In this document: positions 36,184-44,952 of the stretch, one piece after another
Position numbering within the stretch: position 1 is the first letter of the stretch
Layout of the letters: every line of letters starts with the position of its first letter
The notes under the pieces: generated by a model
Databases searched by the model: none
Told to the model about the DNA's origin: nothing
The model's input: the letters and a program-made list of their open reading frames with translations, nothing else
Made by a program: the position numbers and the translations under genes
Assembly: GCA_900078375.1 (NCBI GenBank)
Contig: FLQS01000045.1
Location: forward strand, 1 to 64,000
From: an uncultured Mycobacterium sp.
GTDB taxonomy: Bacteria; Actinomycetota; Actinomycetes; Mycobacteriales; Mycobacteriaceae
Reading direction: 5' to 3'
DNA: 64,000 nt

Positions 36184-37715
36184 ACCTGCCGACACCGAGC
36201 GTCGAATACGGCGCGCTGTCCCCGATGCTGATCGTGTTCGGTGCGGCCATCGTCGGCGTAGTTGTCGAGGCATTCCTGCCCCGGCGGAGTCGCTACGGGA
36301 TACAACTTGTCCTCAGCGTCGGTGCGTTGATCCTGGCACTGGTGGCCGTCATCGCGCTGGCCGGGACCCGGAGCGCCGCGGTCGGTGGCGCGGTGGCCGT
36401 TGATGGGCCGACACTGTTTTTGCAGGGCACCATCCTGCTCATCGGAGTGCTGGCGATCCTGATCATCGCGGAGCGTCGCACCGATGGTGGGCTTCAAGGT
36501 TTCACTCCGCAGGCATCAGCGACCCCGGGCAGCGTCGCCCAAATCGAAGCCACCAGGGCCGGGGTCGCTCAGACCGAGGTGTTTCCCCTGACGATGTTCG
36601 CGCTGGGTGGGATGCTGCTCTTCCCCGCCGCCAACGACCTGCTAACGATGTTCGTCGCGCTCGAGGTGTTCTCGCTGCCGCTGTATCTGCTCTGCGGACT
36701 GGCCCGCCGTCGGCGCGTGCTTTCCCAGGAGGCCGCACTGAAATACTTTCTGCTGGGCGCATTCTCGTCCGCGATCTTCCTGTACGGCAGCGCGCTGCTC
36801 TACGGGTATGCGGGCACTCTGACCCTGACCGGGATCGGCGACGCGGTAGCCGCCGACCCCGGCAACGTCTTGCTGGCGCTGGTCGGCATGGGCTTGCTGT
36901 CGGTCGGTGTGCTGTTCAAAGTCGGTGCGGTGCCGTTCCATTCGTGGATACCCGACGTCTACCAGGGCGCACCCACGCCGATCACCGCCTTCATGGCCGC
37001 CGCCACCAAGATCGCCGCATTCGGCGCCATGCTGCGCATCTTCTACGTCGCACTGCCCGGACTCCGCGACGATTGGCGCCCCGTGTTTTGGGCGGTCGCC
37101 ACCCTCACCATGGTGGCGGGCTCGGTCATGGTCGTCACGCAGACCGACATCAAGCGGATGCTGGCCTATTCCGCGGTCGCGCAGGCCGGCTTCATCCTGA
37201 TGGGGGTGGTCGCCGCCAATGGTGCCGGGCTGTCCTCGACGCTGTTTTACCTCGTTGCCTATGGCTTCAGCGCACTCGGGGCATTCGCCGTCCTCACCCT
37301 GGTTCGGGCGCCCGATGGCGAGGAGGACAGCGAGCTGGCCCGCTGGGCCGGACTCGGCCGGCGCGCACCCCTGTTCGGTGTGTTGTTCTCGGTGTTTTTA
37401 CTTGCCTTCGCCGGGATTCCGCTCACCAGCGGCTTCGCCGCCAAGTTCGCGGTGTTCAAGGCCGCCGGTGAGAGCGGCGCGATCCCGCTCGTCATCGTCG
37501 GTGTCCTCGCCAGCGCCATCGCCGCATTCGTCTACGTGCGCGTGATCGTGTTGATGTTCTTCGCAGCGCCGTACCGGGACGGGCCAGAGGTGGCGACGCC
37601 CAGCTCGTTGACTGCCACAGCCATTCTGGTGGGAGTCGTCGTGACGGTGCTGTTCGGAATCCTGCCGCAGCCGCTGTTGGATCTGGCGCGCAACGCTGGC
37701 GCATTCCTGCACTGA
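36180..37715 (+). CDS. nuoN: NADH-quinone oxidoreductase subunit N
   Basis: This 511-residue third antiporter-like subunit closes the operon. Key segments are MFVALEVFSLPLYLLCGL and GVLFKVGAVPFHSWIPDVYQGAPTP in helices that carry the proton-path Glu and Lys. The ATG at 36180 overlaps the nuoM stop. It converges on the phosphoribulokinase gene with 14 bases between stops. Confidence 0.95.
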   Translation: MNLPTPSVEYGALSPMLIVFGAAIVGVVVEAFLPRRSRYGIQLVLSVGALILALVAVIALAGTRSAAVGGAVAVDGPTLFLQGTILLIGVLAILIIAERRTDGGLQGFTPQASATPGSVAQIEATRAGVAQTEVFPLTMFALGGMLLFPAANDLLTMFVALEVFSLPLYLLCGLARRRRVLSQEAALKYFLLGAFSSAIFLYGSALLYGYAGTLTLTGIGDAVAADPGNVLLALVGMGLLSVGVLFKVGAVPFHSWIPDVYQGAPTPITAFMAAATKIAAFGAMLRIFYVALPGLRDDWRPVFWAVATLTMVAGSVMVVTQTDIKRMLAYSAVAQAGFILMGVVAANGAGLSSTLFYLVAYGFSALGAFAVLTLVRAPDGEEDSELARWAGLGRRAPLFGVLFSVFLLAFAGIPLTSGFAAKFAVFKAAGESGAIPLVIVGVLASAIAAFVYVRVIVLMFFAAPYRDGPEVATPSSLTATAILVGVVVTVLFGILPQPLLDLARNAGAFLH

Positions 37716-37729
37716 GGCGCGCGCCGGTC

Positions 37730-38614
37730 CTAGCGAACGCTGAGTTCGGTCGCCCGTCGTTCCCGCAACCGCAGGACCATCGGGGTGAAGATGAGTTGCA
37801 TCGCGAGGTCCATCTTGCCGCCGGGGCACACGATGGTATTCGGACGCGACATGAACGCGTCATGCAGCATCGAAAGCAGATACGGGAAGTCGATACCGTG
37901 CGGATCACGGAACCGGATGATGAGCATGGATTCGTCAGCGGTTGGAATGGACCTCGCGATGAAGGGGTTGGAGGTATCGACGACGGGGACCCGCTGGAAA
38001 TTGACGTCGGTCTCCGAGAACTGGCGGCACATGTAGTTCACGTAGTCGGGCATCCGGCGCAGGATCGTGTCGGCGACAGCCTCTGAGGTATAGCCGCGGG
38101 TCGATTTGTCGCGGTGCAGCTTCTGAATCCACTCCAAGTTGATCACCGGAACGACCCCGATGCGTAGGTCGGCATACTGCGCCACGTTCGCATCGTCTGT
38201 GACGATGGCGCCGTGCAGACCCTCGTAGAACAGCATGTCGGTATCGGGAGGAATCGCCTCCCACGGGGTGAACGTGCCCGGCTCCTGCCCGTACGGTTCT
38301 GCTTCCTTGTCGTCGTGGAGGTAGCGGCGAACCTTACCGGTCCCCGTTTCGCCGTACGTCTGGAACAGATCCTGGAGTTCCTGGAAGAGGTTCGCCTCCG
38401 GCCCGAAGTGGCTGAAAGTGTGGTCGCCGCGGGAATGAGCGTCCGCTATCGCGGCCTTCATCTCGGCGCGGTCGTAGCGGTGGAAGCTGTCGCCTTCGAC
38501 GAACGCGACGTTCATACCTTCGCGCCGGAAGATCTGGTCGAAAGTACGCATCACCGATGTGGTGCCGGCCCCCGAAGAACCGGTGATCGAGATGATCGGA
38601 TGCAGACGAGACAT
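37730..38614 (-). CDS. prk: Phosphoribulokinase
   Basis: This 294-residue enzyme phosphorylates ribulose 5-phosphate to make the RuBisCO substrate. It is the class I bacterial type: the P-loop variant GSSGAGTTS (about residues 12-20), then VEGDSFHRYDR with the catalytic aspartate, FYEGLHGAIV and KLHRDKSTRGYT. The ATG at 38614 has an excellent AAGGAGAAGG ribosome site; the frame stays open upstream into the fbp gene but that is not used. It lies 14 bases after fbp in one operon. Together with RuBisCO it proves a Calvin cycle. Confidence 0.95.
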   Translation of the reverse strand: MSRLHPIISITGSSGAGTTSVMRTFDQIFRREGMNVAFVEGDSFHRYDRAEMKAAIADAHSRGDHTFSHFGPEANLFQELQDLFQTYGETGTGKVRRYLHDDKEAEPYGQEPGTFTPWEAIPPDTDMLFYEGLHGAIVTDDANVAQYADLRIGVVPVINLEWIQKLHRDKSTRGYTSEAVADTILRRMPDYVNYMCRQFSETDVNFQRVPVVDTSNPFIARSIPTADESMLIIRFRDPHGIDFPYLLSMLHDAFMSRPNTIVCPGGKMDLAMQLIFTPMVLRLRERRATELSVR

Positions 38615-38628
38615 TACCTTCTCCTTCC

Positions 38629-39702
38629 TCAACCAACTGTGGAGCGGAACAGCCCGCGGGTGCCGTAGAGCGGCGAATCGCCTGGGTGGTCGTTCTTTTC
38701 GCGGTGGTAGGACTCGATACGCTCGACTTCTTGTTTCACGCCGAAGATGAAGGGCACGCGCTGATGTATACCGTCGGGGACGACGTCGAGCATCCGGCCC
38801 CGCCCGGTGCTCGCTGCACCGCCGGCCTGCTCGATGAGGAATGCGATCGGGCTGGCCTCGTACAGCAGCCTGAGCCGACCCGGCTTGGCTGGGTCCTTCG
38901 TGTCGCGCGGATAGAGGAAAACGCCTCCGCGAGTGAGAATCCGGTGCGTCTCGGCCACCAACGAGGCAACCCAGCGCATGTTGAAGTCCCTCTGTCGCGG
39001 CCCGGACCGGCCGGCCAGGCACTCATCGATGTAACGCGTCACCGCAGGTTCCCAAAACCGACGGTTCGAGGCGTTGATCGCGAACTCTTTTGCGGTGGAT
39101 GGGATTTGAATGGACTCGCGGGTCAGGATGAATTCACCAAGTCCAGGATCCAGGGTGAAGGCGTGCACCCCGGTTCCGACCGAGAGCACGAGCATTGTCG
39201 ACGGGCCATACAGGGCGTAGCCCGCGCACACTTGCGAGGATCCCGGCTGCAGGAAGTCATCCACGCTGGGGTCGACGCCGGGAGTGCCGGCCCGCAAGAT
39301 GGAAAAGATGCTGCCGACGGAGACGTTGACGTCGATATTCGAGGATCCGTCCAGCGGGTCGAAGACCAGAAGGTACTTGCCCCTGGGGTATTGGCTCGGC
39401 AGCACATAGGGCTCGTCGAGTTCCTCGGACACCATTCCCGCAACTTGTCCACCCCATTCGTTGGTGCGCAGGAAGTAGTCGTTGGCGAGAATATCGAGCT
39501 TTTGCTGGACCTCGCCCTGCACATTCACAGCGTCCGCGGAGCCGACCGCTCCGCCGAGTTCGCCGAGCGCAACCCGGTTGGCGATCGCTTTACATGCGAC
39601 GGCGACGTCGAGAATGAGCGCGTTGAGTTCACCGCTGGCGCCCGGATGGCGTTGCCGTTGCTCGATAAGGAACCGCACCAGGGTCGTGTGGTTGGTCAGC
39701 AT
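38629..39702 (-). CDS. fbp: Class I fructose-1,6-bisphosphatase
   Basis: This 357-residue class I enzyme has the metal-binding motif VFDPLDGSSNIDVNVSVGSI (residues about 114-133) and the active-site RLRLLYEASPIAFLIEQAGG. It dephosphorylates fructose 1,6-bisphosphate, and often also sedoheptulose bisphosphate in bacterial Calvin cycles. Mycobacteria normally use the unrelated GlpX class II enzyme for gluconeogenesis, so a class I copy here marks dedication to CO2 fixation. The ATG at 39702 has a GAGG ribosome site. Confidence 0.94.
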   Translation of the reverse strand: MLTNHTTLVRFLIEQRQRHPGASGELNALILDVAVACKAIANRVALGELGGAVGSADAVNVQGEVQQKLDILANDYFLRTNEWGGQVAGMVSEELDEPYVLPSQYPRGKYLLVFDPLDGSSNIDVNVSVGSIFSILRAGTPGVDPSVDDFLQPGSSQVCAGYALYGPSTMLVLSVGTGVHAFTLDPGLGEFILTRESIQIPSTAKEFAINASNRRFWEPAVTRYIDECLAGRSGPRQRDFNMRWVASLVAETHRILTRGGVFLYPRDTKDPAKPGRLRLLYEASPIAFLIEQAGGAASTGRGRMLDVVPDGIHQRVPFIFGVKQEVERIESYHREKNDHPGDSPLYGTRGLFRSTVG

Positions 39703-39865
39703 TTTTCTTACCTCGCTCCAGCATGCAGGCGGACGAGACCAAAGGGGCCCAGCCACATGCTCGCCCGAGCGGTGATGTGGACCCATCCCCCCGGTGGGTG
39801 GACCGACGGGGGGACAACGCCGTCAGAGGGGAAAAGCCGGCCGGACCCGGGTTAGCATCGGCGCC
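39703..39865. promoter_or_regulatory. Divergent fbp-prk / response-regulator promoter region
   Basis: This 163-base gap lies between divergent genes. It holds an inverted pair ACCCA (39781-39785) and TGGGT (39795-39799), the right arm lying in GGTGGGTGG (39793-39801). Similar GTGGGTGG elements form a perfect palindrome before rpe at 40332, so the element may be a shared operator for the two Calvin-cycle transcripts. Confidence 0.4.
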
Positions 39866-40285
39866 ATGACCAAGGCGGCGACAGCGATCAGCCGAGCGCG
39901 CCTACGCGTGCTGGTCTACAGCGACAACGCGCGAACCCGTCGGCAGATCGTCGAAGCGCTCGGTACACGTCCGCGTGCCGACCTGCCGGAGATCGACTAC
40001 CTCGAGGTCGCAACTGGCTCGGTGATCATCAAGTCGGTCGACGCCGGTGACATCGACCTTGCCATTCTGGACGGTGAAGCCACACCGGTGGGCGGGATGG
40101 GTATTGCCAGGCAACTTAGGGACGAGGTCGAGGGGTGCCCGCCAATCCTGCTCGTGACCGGCCGACCGGGCGACGCATGGCTGGCTCACTGGTCGCGAGC
40201 CGACGCCGCCGTGCCGCACCCAGTCGACCCCATCCGGCTGGCCGAGGCCGCCGTACCGCTACTGCGCAGCCGGCCCGATATGTAG
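39866..40285 (+). CDS. Stand-alone response-regulator receiver-like protein
   Basis: This 139-residue single receiver-like domain resembles M. tuberculosis Rv3143, which lies beside the nuo operon there. The acidic pocket is reduced (Asp20, Asn21 in YSDN), the phospho-acceptor position is Asp69 (LAILDGEA), and Thr98 is present, but the conserved lysine of the KP motif is replaced by His118 (VPHPVDP). It has no output domain. It may be a phosphate sink or a non-phosphorylated partner. The ATG at 39866 is used; upstream in-frame codons have no ribosome site. Confidence 0.82.
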   Translation: MTKAATAISRARLRVLVYSDNARTRRQIVEALGTRPRADLPEIDYLEVATGSVIIKSVDAGDIDLAILDGEATPVGGMGIARQLRDEVEGCPPILLVTGRPGDAWLAHWSRADAAVPHPVDPIRLAEAAVPLLRSRPDM

Positions 40286-40331
40286 GGCCTCTGTCAACGG
40301 CGGGACATTCCACGGGATTTCACCCGGCCCT

Positions 40332-40347
40332 CCACCCACGTGGGTGG
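40332..40347. promoter_or_regulatory. Perfect 16-base palindrome upstream of rpe
   Basis: CCACCCACGTGGGTGG is exactly self-complementary and lies 56 bases before the rpe start codon. A further half-site ACCCACCC lies at 40378-40385. This is a likely operator; the protein is unknown. Confidence 0.5.
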
Positions 40348-40403
40348 GTGCGCGGCAGGCGTGATGCGGTCGGATGAACCCACCCGATCAGAAAGGCGCG
40401 ACA

Positions 40404-41120
40404 ATGACAACACCCACGAGAACGGACAGCGGCGACCAGCCGCTCATCGTGCCTTCGGTGTTGCCCGCCGACTTCGCCCGCCTCGGCGACGAGGTGCGGG
40501 AGCTGTGCGAGGCGGGCGTGGACCGGATCCAGTGGGACGTCATGGACGGAGTCTTCGTCCCAAACCTCACCTTCGGTCCTGACGTCATCGCGGCGGCGCG
40601 CCCGCACAGCACGGTCGGGTTCGAAGCCCATCTCATGGTCGTCAATCCCGACGAGCTCCTCGGGCGGTATGTCGACGCGGGATGCGAGCTGGTCATCGTG
40701 CACGCCGAAGCCTGCACCCACCTGCATCGCACTCTTGCGCGCATCCGCGACCTCGGCGCGCGCAGCGGCGTCGCGCTGAACCCGCACTCTCCCGCCGAGG
40801 TTGTCGAGCATGTTCTGCCCGTGACAGACCTGGTCCTCGCCATGACGGTCAACCCGGGATTCGGCGGCCAGTCCTACATCCGTGCCGTGGAGCCGAAGAT
40901 CACGCGCCTGCGACGGATGATCGACGAATCCGGGCTGCCTATCGAGCTCGAGGTCGACGGCGGCATCACAGACGAAACCATCCGGGGGGCGTCCGCCGCC
41001 GGCGCCGATGTCTTCATCTCCGGCTCGTGGATGTACGCGTACCCGGACGGCAAGGGGGCAGCCGTCAAACAGTTGCGTGTCAACGCAATTGAGAGCACAC
41101 CACGAGGGGAAGCCAGATGA
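40404..41120 (+). CDS. rpe: Ribulose-phosphate 3-epimerase
   Basis: This 238-residue TIM-barrel enzyme interconverts xylulose 5-phosphate and ribulose 5-phosphate in the regeneration arm of the Calvin cycle. Visible motifs are PSVLPADF, WDVMDGVFVPNLTFG (metal and catalytic Asp45/Asp48), AHLMV, MTVNPGFGGQ and EVDGGI. The ATG at 40404 follows AGAAAGG; an ATG ten codons upstream has no such site. It is coupled to tkt by an ATGA overlap. Confidence 0.94.
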   Translation: MTTPTRTDSGDQPLIVPSVLPADFARLGDEVRELCEAGVDRIQWDVMDGVFVPNLTFGPDVIAAARPHSTVGFEAHLMVVNPDELLGRYVDAGCELVIVHAEACTHLHRTLARIRDLGARSGVALNPHSPAEVVEHVLPVTDLVLAMTVNPGFGGQSYIRAVEPKITRLRRMIDESGLPIELEVDGGITDETIRGASAAGADVFISGSWMYAYPDGKGAAVKQLRVNAIESTPRGEAR

Positions 41121-43075
41121 CAGACGTCCTGCAATCGGCCTTCGTGCCATCGGTCGAGACCGACCGGCTGGCCGTCGACACCCTTCGCTTCCTCGCCGCC
41201 GACATGGTGCAGGCCGCCAACTCGGGGCATCCGGGCATGCCGATGGGCGCCGCTCCGATGGCCTGGACCCTGTGGAGCCGACACCTGCGCCACGACCCGG
41301 CCGCTCCCGACTGGGCGGACCGGGACCGCTTCGTGTTGTCAGCAGGCCACGGCTCCGCCCTGCTGTACGGGCTCCTGCACATCTTCGGCTACGACCTCCC
41401 GGAGTCAGAGCTGCGCTCGTTCCGTCAGCTGGGTTCGCGCACGCCCGGCCATCCGGAGTACGGGCATACGGCGGGTGTCGAGTGCACCACCGGGCCACTC
41501 GGCCAGGGCTTGGCCATGGCTGTCGGGATGGCCCTGGCCGAGCGCATGACGCACGCCCGCCACCCCGAGATCACCAACCATCACACCTACGTGATCGTCG
41601 GGGACGGCTGCCTCATGGAGGGCATCAGCCACGAAGCCGCGTCGTTCGCCGGACACCTCGGGTTGGGGCGGCTCATCGCTTTGTGGGACGACAACGCGAT
41701 CACCATCGACGGCGGCATCGAGCGCTCGTGCAGCGATGACCAGCTGGCGCGCTTCGCGGCGCAGGGGTGGCACACGCAGGCGGTGCTGGACGGCACCGAC
41801 ATCGAGGCAATCGACCAGGCGATCATCCGCGCCAAGGCCGACCCGCGACCCAGCTTCATCGCGGTGCGGACCGTGATCGGCAACGGCGCCCCGGGTGTGG
41901 AAGGGACGGCTAAGGCGCACGGGTCGCCGCTGGGCGAGGAGCTGCTGGCCAAGACCAAGGAGCTCGCGGGATGGGACTATCCGTCGTTCACCGTGCCCGA
42001 GCCGGTGCGAGCGGCCTGTGCCAAGCTGGCCGAAATCGGCGCACACGAGCACGCCGTCTGGCGCAAGGAATTCACCGCGTTCGAAACTGCTTCCCCGCAG
42101 CGCGCCGATGAGATCCGCAGGGCCCGCGAACGGAGACTGCCCGAGGGGATCACCGAGGCCCTGCAGCAGGTCGCCGGCGAGAAGCCCCGGGCCACCCGGC
42201 AATCGTCGCAGGCTTGCTTGAACGCAGCGCTCACGGTGATGCCTGAGCTGGTTGGCGGCTCGGCGGACCTCGCCGGATCGACCGGCACCGTGTGCGGCGA
42301 CGTGGTGACCCGCGACGACTACTCGAGGACAGCGATCGCCTTCGGAATCCGCGAGTTCGGCATGGCGGCGATTCTGAACGGGATGAGCCTGCACGGTGGC
42401 TTGCGGGTCTTCGGCAGTACGTTCCTGGTCTTCGCCGACTACCTGCGGCCCGCGCTGCGGCTGTCGGCATTGATGAGGCAGCCGGTCATCTACGTGTTCA
42501 CCCACGACTCGATTGCGGTCGGCGAGGACGGCCCCACGCACCAGCCCGTGGCGCACATCGAGTCACTGCGAATCATCCCCGGGCTTCAGGTCCTGCGGCC
42601 GGCGAACGACGTCGAGACCATCCAGGCTTGGCGGCTGGCGCTCGAACGCACCGACGGGCCGACCGCGCTGATCCTGTCCCGGCAGGCGGTTCCACAACTG
42701 AACGCCGACGATTTCGACGGCGACGACCCCGTGACGGTCGAGATCGTGGCCACCGGTTCGGAGGTGTCGCTGGCCGCGGCTGTCGCCGACGCGCTGCGGG
42801 CCGACGGGTGCGGCGTGCGCGTGGTCTCGACGCTCGATCGATCGCACTACGTCCCGGATCGATCCACCACCACGGTCAGCATCGAGGCGGGCAGCACCAA
42901 CGGCTGGACCGGGCTGGTCGACCTCGCCATCGGGATCGACGAGTTCGGCAGCTGCGGTCCGGGCGATGAGGTCATGGCCCACCACGGCTTCACCGTCGAC
43001 GCCGTGCTCGCCCGCATCCATGCGCATCTCGACCCCGAGGGGGGAGAGGTGACGCGCCGCTTCGAGGACAGGTGA
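41117..43075 (+). CDS. tkt: Transketolase
   Basis: This 652-residue thiamine-diphosphate enzyme moves two-carbon units in the regeneration phase of the Calvin cycle. It has DMVQAANSGHPGMPMG, the cofactor motif GDGCLMEGISHEAASFAG through DDNAITIDG, and VFTHDSIAVGEDGPTHQPV with the catalytic region. The length is a little under the usual 660-700 residues. It is likely a second, autotrophy-specific copy, since mycobacteria have a housekeeping tkt elsewhere (inference). It overlaps the next gene by GTGA. Confidence 0.95.
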   Translation: MTDVLQSAFVPSVETDRLAVDTLRFLAADMVQAANSGHPGMPMGAAPMAWTLWSRHLRHDPAAPDWADRDRFVLSAGHGSALLYGLLHIFGYDLPESELRSFRQLGSRTPGHPEYGHTAGVECTTGPLGQGLAMAVGMALAERMTHARHPEITNHHTYVIVGDGCLMEGISHEAASFAGHLGLGRLIALWDDNAITIDGGIERSCSDDQLARFAAQGWHTQAVLDGTDIEAIDQAIIRAKADPRPSFIAVRTVIGNGAPGVEGTAKAHGSPLGEELLAKTKELAGWDYPSFTVPEPVRAACAKLAEIGAHEHAVWRKEFTAFETASPQRADEIRRARERRLPEGITEALQQVAGEKPRATRQSSQACLNAALTVMPELVGGSADLAGSTGTVCGDVVTRDDYSRTAIAFGIREFGMAAILNGMSLHGGLRVFGSTFLVFADYLRPALRLSALMRQPVIYVFTHDSIAVGEDGPTHQPVAHIESLRIIPGLQVLRPANDVETIQAWRLALERTDGPTALILSRQAVPQLNADDFDGDDPVTVEIVATGSEVSLAAAVADALRADGCGVRVVSTLDRSHYVPDRSTTTVSIEAGSTNGWTGLVDLAIGIDEFGSCGPGDEVMAHHGFTVDAVLARIHAHLDPEGGEVTRRFEDR

Positions 43076-43782
43076 GCGGTCTCGAAGCTGTCATCTTCGA
43101 CGTCGACGGTACGCTCGTCGACAGTGAGCGAGACGGCCACCGGGTTGCCTTCAATATGGCGTTCGGGGAAGCCGGGTTGTCCGATCGTTGGGACGTCGCT
43201 ACCTACGGACAATTGCTGAAGATCACCGGCGGCGCAAAGCGATTGGCGTTCTGGTTCGAGAACACCGGCAGGCCACTGGTCGAGGCCGCCGAACTCGCGG
43301 AGCGGCTGCACAAGCGGAAGACGCAGATCATGCGTCGGCTGGTCGAGGACGGATACGTGCAGGCTCGACCGGGCGCTCACCAACTGCTCGACGAGCTCGA
43401 GGCGAGCGGTGTTCAGATGCACGTGGCGACAACCGGCACCCGCGCGTGGGTCGAACCCCTCCTGAACCACGTCTTCGACAACAGGTTCCATACCGTGATC
43501 ACCGGAACCGAGGTTTCCGATCTGAAGCCCAGCCCGGCTGTGTACCTCGAGGTGTTGAGCCGGACCGGCTGCCTACCCGAGCGCGCGGTTGCCGTCGAGG
43601 ACTCGGCGAACGGCGTGCAGGCGGCGGTCGCCGCCGGTCTGCGGTGCCTGGCCGCACACAACCCGTACACCCGCAACGACGACCTGTCCGGGGCGACGCT
43701 CGTGGCAGACGGGCTCACCGACCCGGCGCTGGTCGGATGGTTCCACGACCGCCTGCCGCGGGTGGTGAGCGACCACAACTGA
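43072..43782 (+). CDS. cbbY: HAD-family phosphatase, CbbY-like
   Basis: This 236-residue haloacid-dehalogenase hydrolase has the nucleophile motif FDVDGTLVDSE (Asp10, Asp12), Thr in motif II (VATTGTRAWV), LKPSP and the VEDSANGVQAA motif IV. CbbY proteins dephosphorylate xylulose 1,5-bisphosphate, a misfire product that inhibits RuBisCO; this fits its position after tkt. Other sugar-phosphate phosphatases look similar, so the substrate is inferred. It starts with GTG overlapping the tkt stop. Confidence 0.82.
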   Translation: MSGLEAVIFDVDGTLVDSERDGHRVAFNMAFGEAGLSDRWDVATYGQLLKITGGAKRLAFWFENTGRPLVEAAELAERLHKRKTQIMRRLVEDGYVQARPGAHQLLDELEASGVQMHVATTGTRAWVEPLLNHVFDNRFHTVITGTEVSDLKPSPAVYLEVLSRTGCLPERAVAVEDSANGVQAAVAAGLRCLAAHNPYTRNDDLSGATLVADGLTDPALVGWFHDRLPRVVSDHN

Positions 43783-43808
43783 CTGGCAGGCTCGCACAGT
43801 TCGGCAAC

Positions 43809-43835
43809 GGGCGCGGACGGGTCCCTGCGGCGCCC
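43809..43835. terminator. Hairpin between convergent cbbY and YHYH genes
   Basis: Arms GGGCGC (43809-43814) and GCGCCC (43830-43835) with a 15-base loop lie in the 72-base gap between convergent stop codons. There is no T-run. It is a probable terminator by position only, and marks the end of the autotrophy block. Confidence 0.4.
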
Positions 43836-43854
43836 GCGGTGCGCAACTTGCGGC

Positions 43855-44913
43855 TTAGTGACCCATTCCTGGCATGCTCATCGGCTGGCCCAGGGTCGGC
43901 AACAGCGTATTGGCCACATTTGCCGGGTCGACCACTCCTCGGAAGCAGCCGACGGAGTACGGATACTCACTGTTGAGCACGTAGTGATAGATGTTCTGCA
44001 CCTTGCCATCCCACATCACGGGAGACGTCGTCCCATGGCATTCGTCCAGCTGGGCGTTGGTGATCTCTTTGCCGTTCGCGCCCCGGGGTCCGTAGATGCC
44101 GAATCCATCCAAGGCGTAGCCAACCAGCGGCGACTGGCCGCTGGTCCCCTGATTGGGGAAGCACCTCCACGAGTAGGCGTGGAGATGATATTGCTGGCTG
44201 TAGGGATGCCCGTAGCACTGGTCCAACGGCAAGATCGAAATCGGGTTGTACCAGGCATTGGTGGAAGCATTCGCAATTTCTGCATGCCATACCGTGCCGG
44301 TGAGGGTGACCCCGGTGATCAAATACTGGATCGGCTGCGGTGTCGAGAGGTACTTCGGCGCGATCGGAACCTTGATGTTGAGGTTGTACGGAGAAATACC
44401 AATCGCAGCCGCACTCGAATACGGCTGGCCGAACCCGGGCGTACCCGGCGAGCTGTTCGTACCGCCCGGTGCCGCAACGTAATACGGGTAGGCGGGGGTG
44501 CCAGGGGCGACCGGTCCGAACTTCCCCATCGGCGTGGAAGGCAGACCGTTGCCCTTGAAGTAGCGATTCGTCTTGTCCTGCGAGACGACGAAAACACTGC
44601 CGCGAGGATCGATATCCTTGGCCGATACCGTTCCAGCCACCGTGGGCAATTTCGGCATCACGATCGTGTTGTCCGCCGAATTCATCCAGGGTGACGTGCT
44701 TGTCTGCAACTTGGTGTCCGAAGGAATCGCCACCGAAAAGAGGGCGCCGCCAACATAGATCCCGCCTTTCTGGGGCGTGAAGATACTCAAATTGGGGGCT
44801 GAGTTACCCAACGTATTTGGCACCACGGCAGTGGCAGGCGACGCCATCGACGTGGCTCCCACCAGCATTCCGGCGAATAACGCGGCGAGCGTGCTCTTGC
44901 TGCGTGTCGACAT
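43855..44913 (-). CDS. Secreted YHYH-domain protein
   Basis: This 352-residue protein has a typical signal peptide (about 1-29: STRSKSTLAALFAGMLVGATSMASPATA). The C-terminal half has YHYH-domain features: QQYHLHAYSWRCFPNQG, VGYALDGFGIYGPRG, LDECHG and the IYHYVLNSEYPYSVGCFRG motif that names the family. The domain is of unknown function and found in secreted bacterial proteins. It lies 39 bases after the PGRS-propeller gene on the same strand with a GAAAGGG ribosome site, so the two are probably co-transcribed. Confidence 0.85.
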   Translation of the reverse strand: MSTRSKSTLAALFAGMLVGATSMASPATAVVPNTLGNSAPNLSIFTPQKGGIYVGGALFSVAIPSDTKLQTSTSPWMNSADNTIVMPKLPTVAGTVSAKDIDPRGSVFVVSQDKTNRYFKGNGLPSTPMGKFGPVAPGTPAYPYYVAAPGGTNSSPGTPGFGQPYSSAAAIGISPYNLNIKVPIAPKYLSTPQPIQYLITGVTLTGTVWHAEIANASTNAWYNPISILPLDQCYGHPYSQQYHLHAYSWRCFPNQGTSGQSPLVGYALDGFGIYGPRGANGKEITNAQLDECHGTTSPVMWDGKVQNIYHYVLNSEYPYSVGCFRGVVDPANVANTLLPTLGQPMSMPGMGH

Positions 44914-44952
44914 CGTGTTCCCTTTCGGCAGAACCGGATTGCTCAGTGGTTG

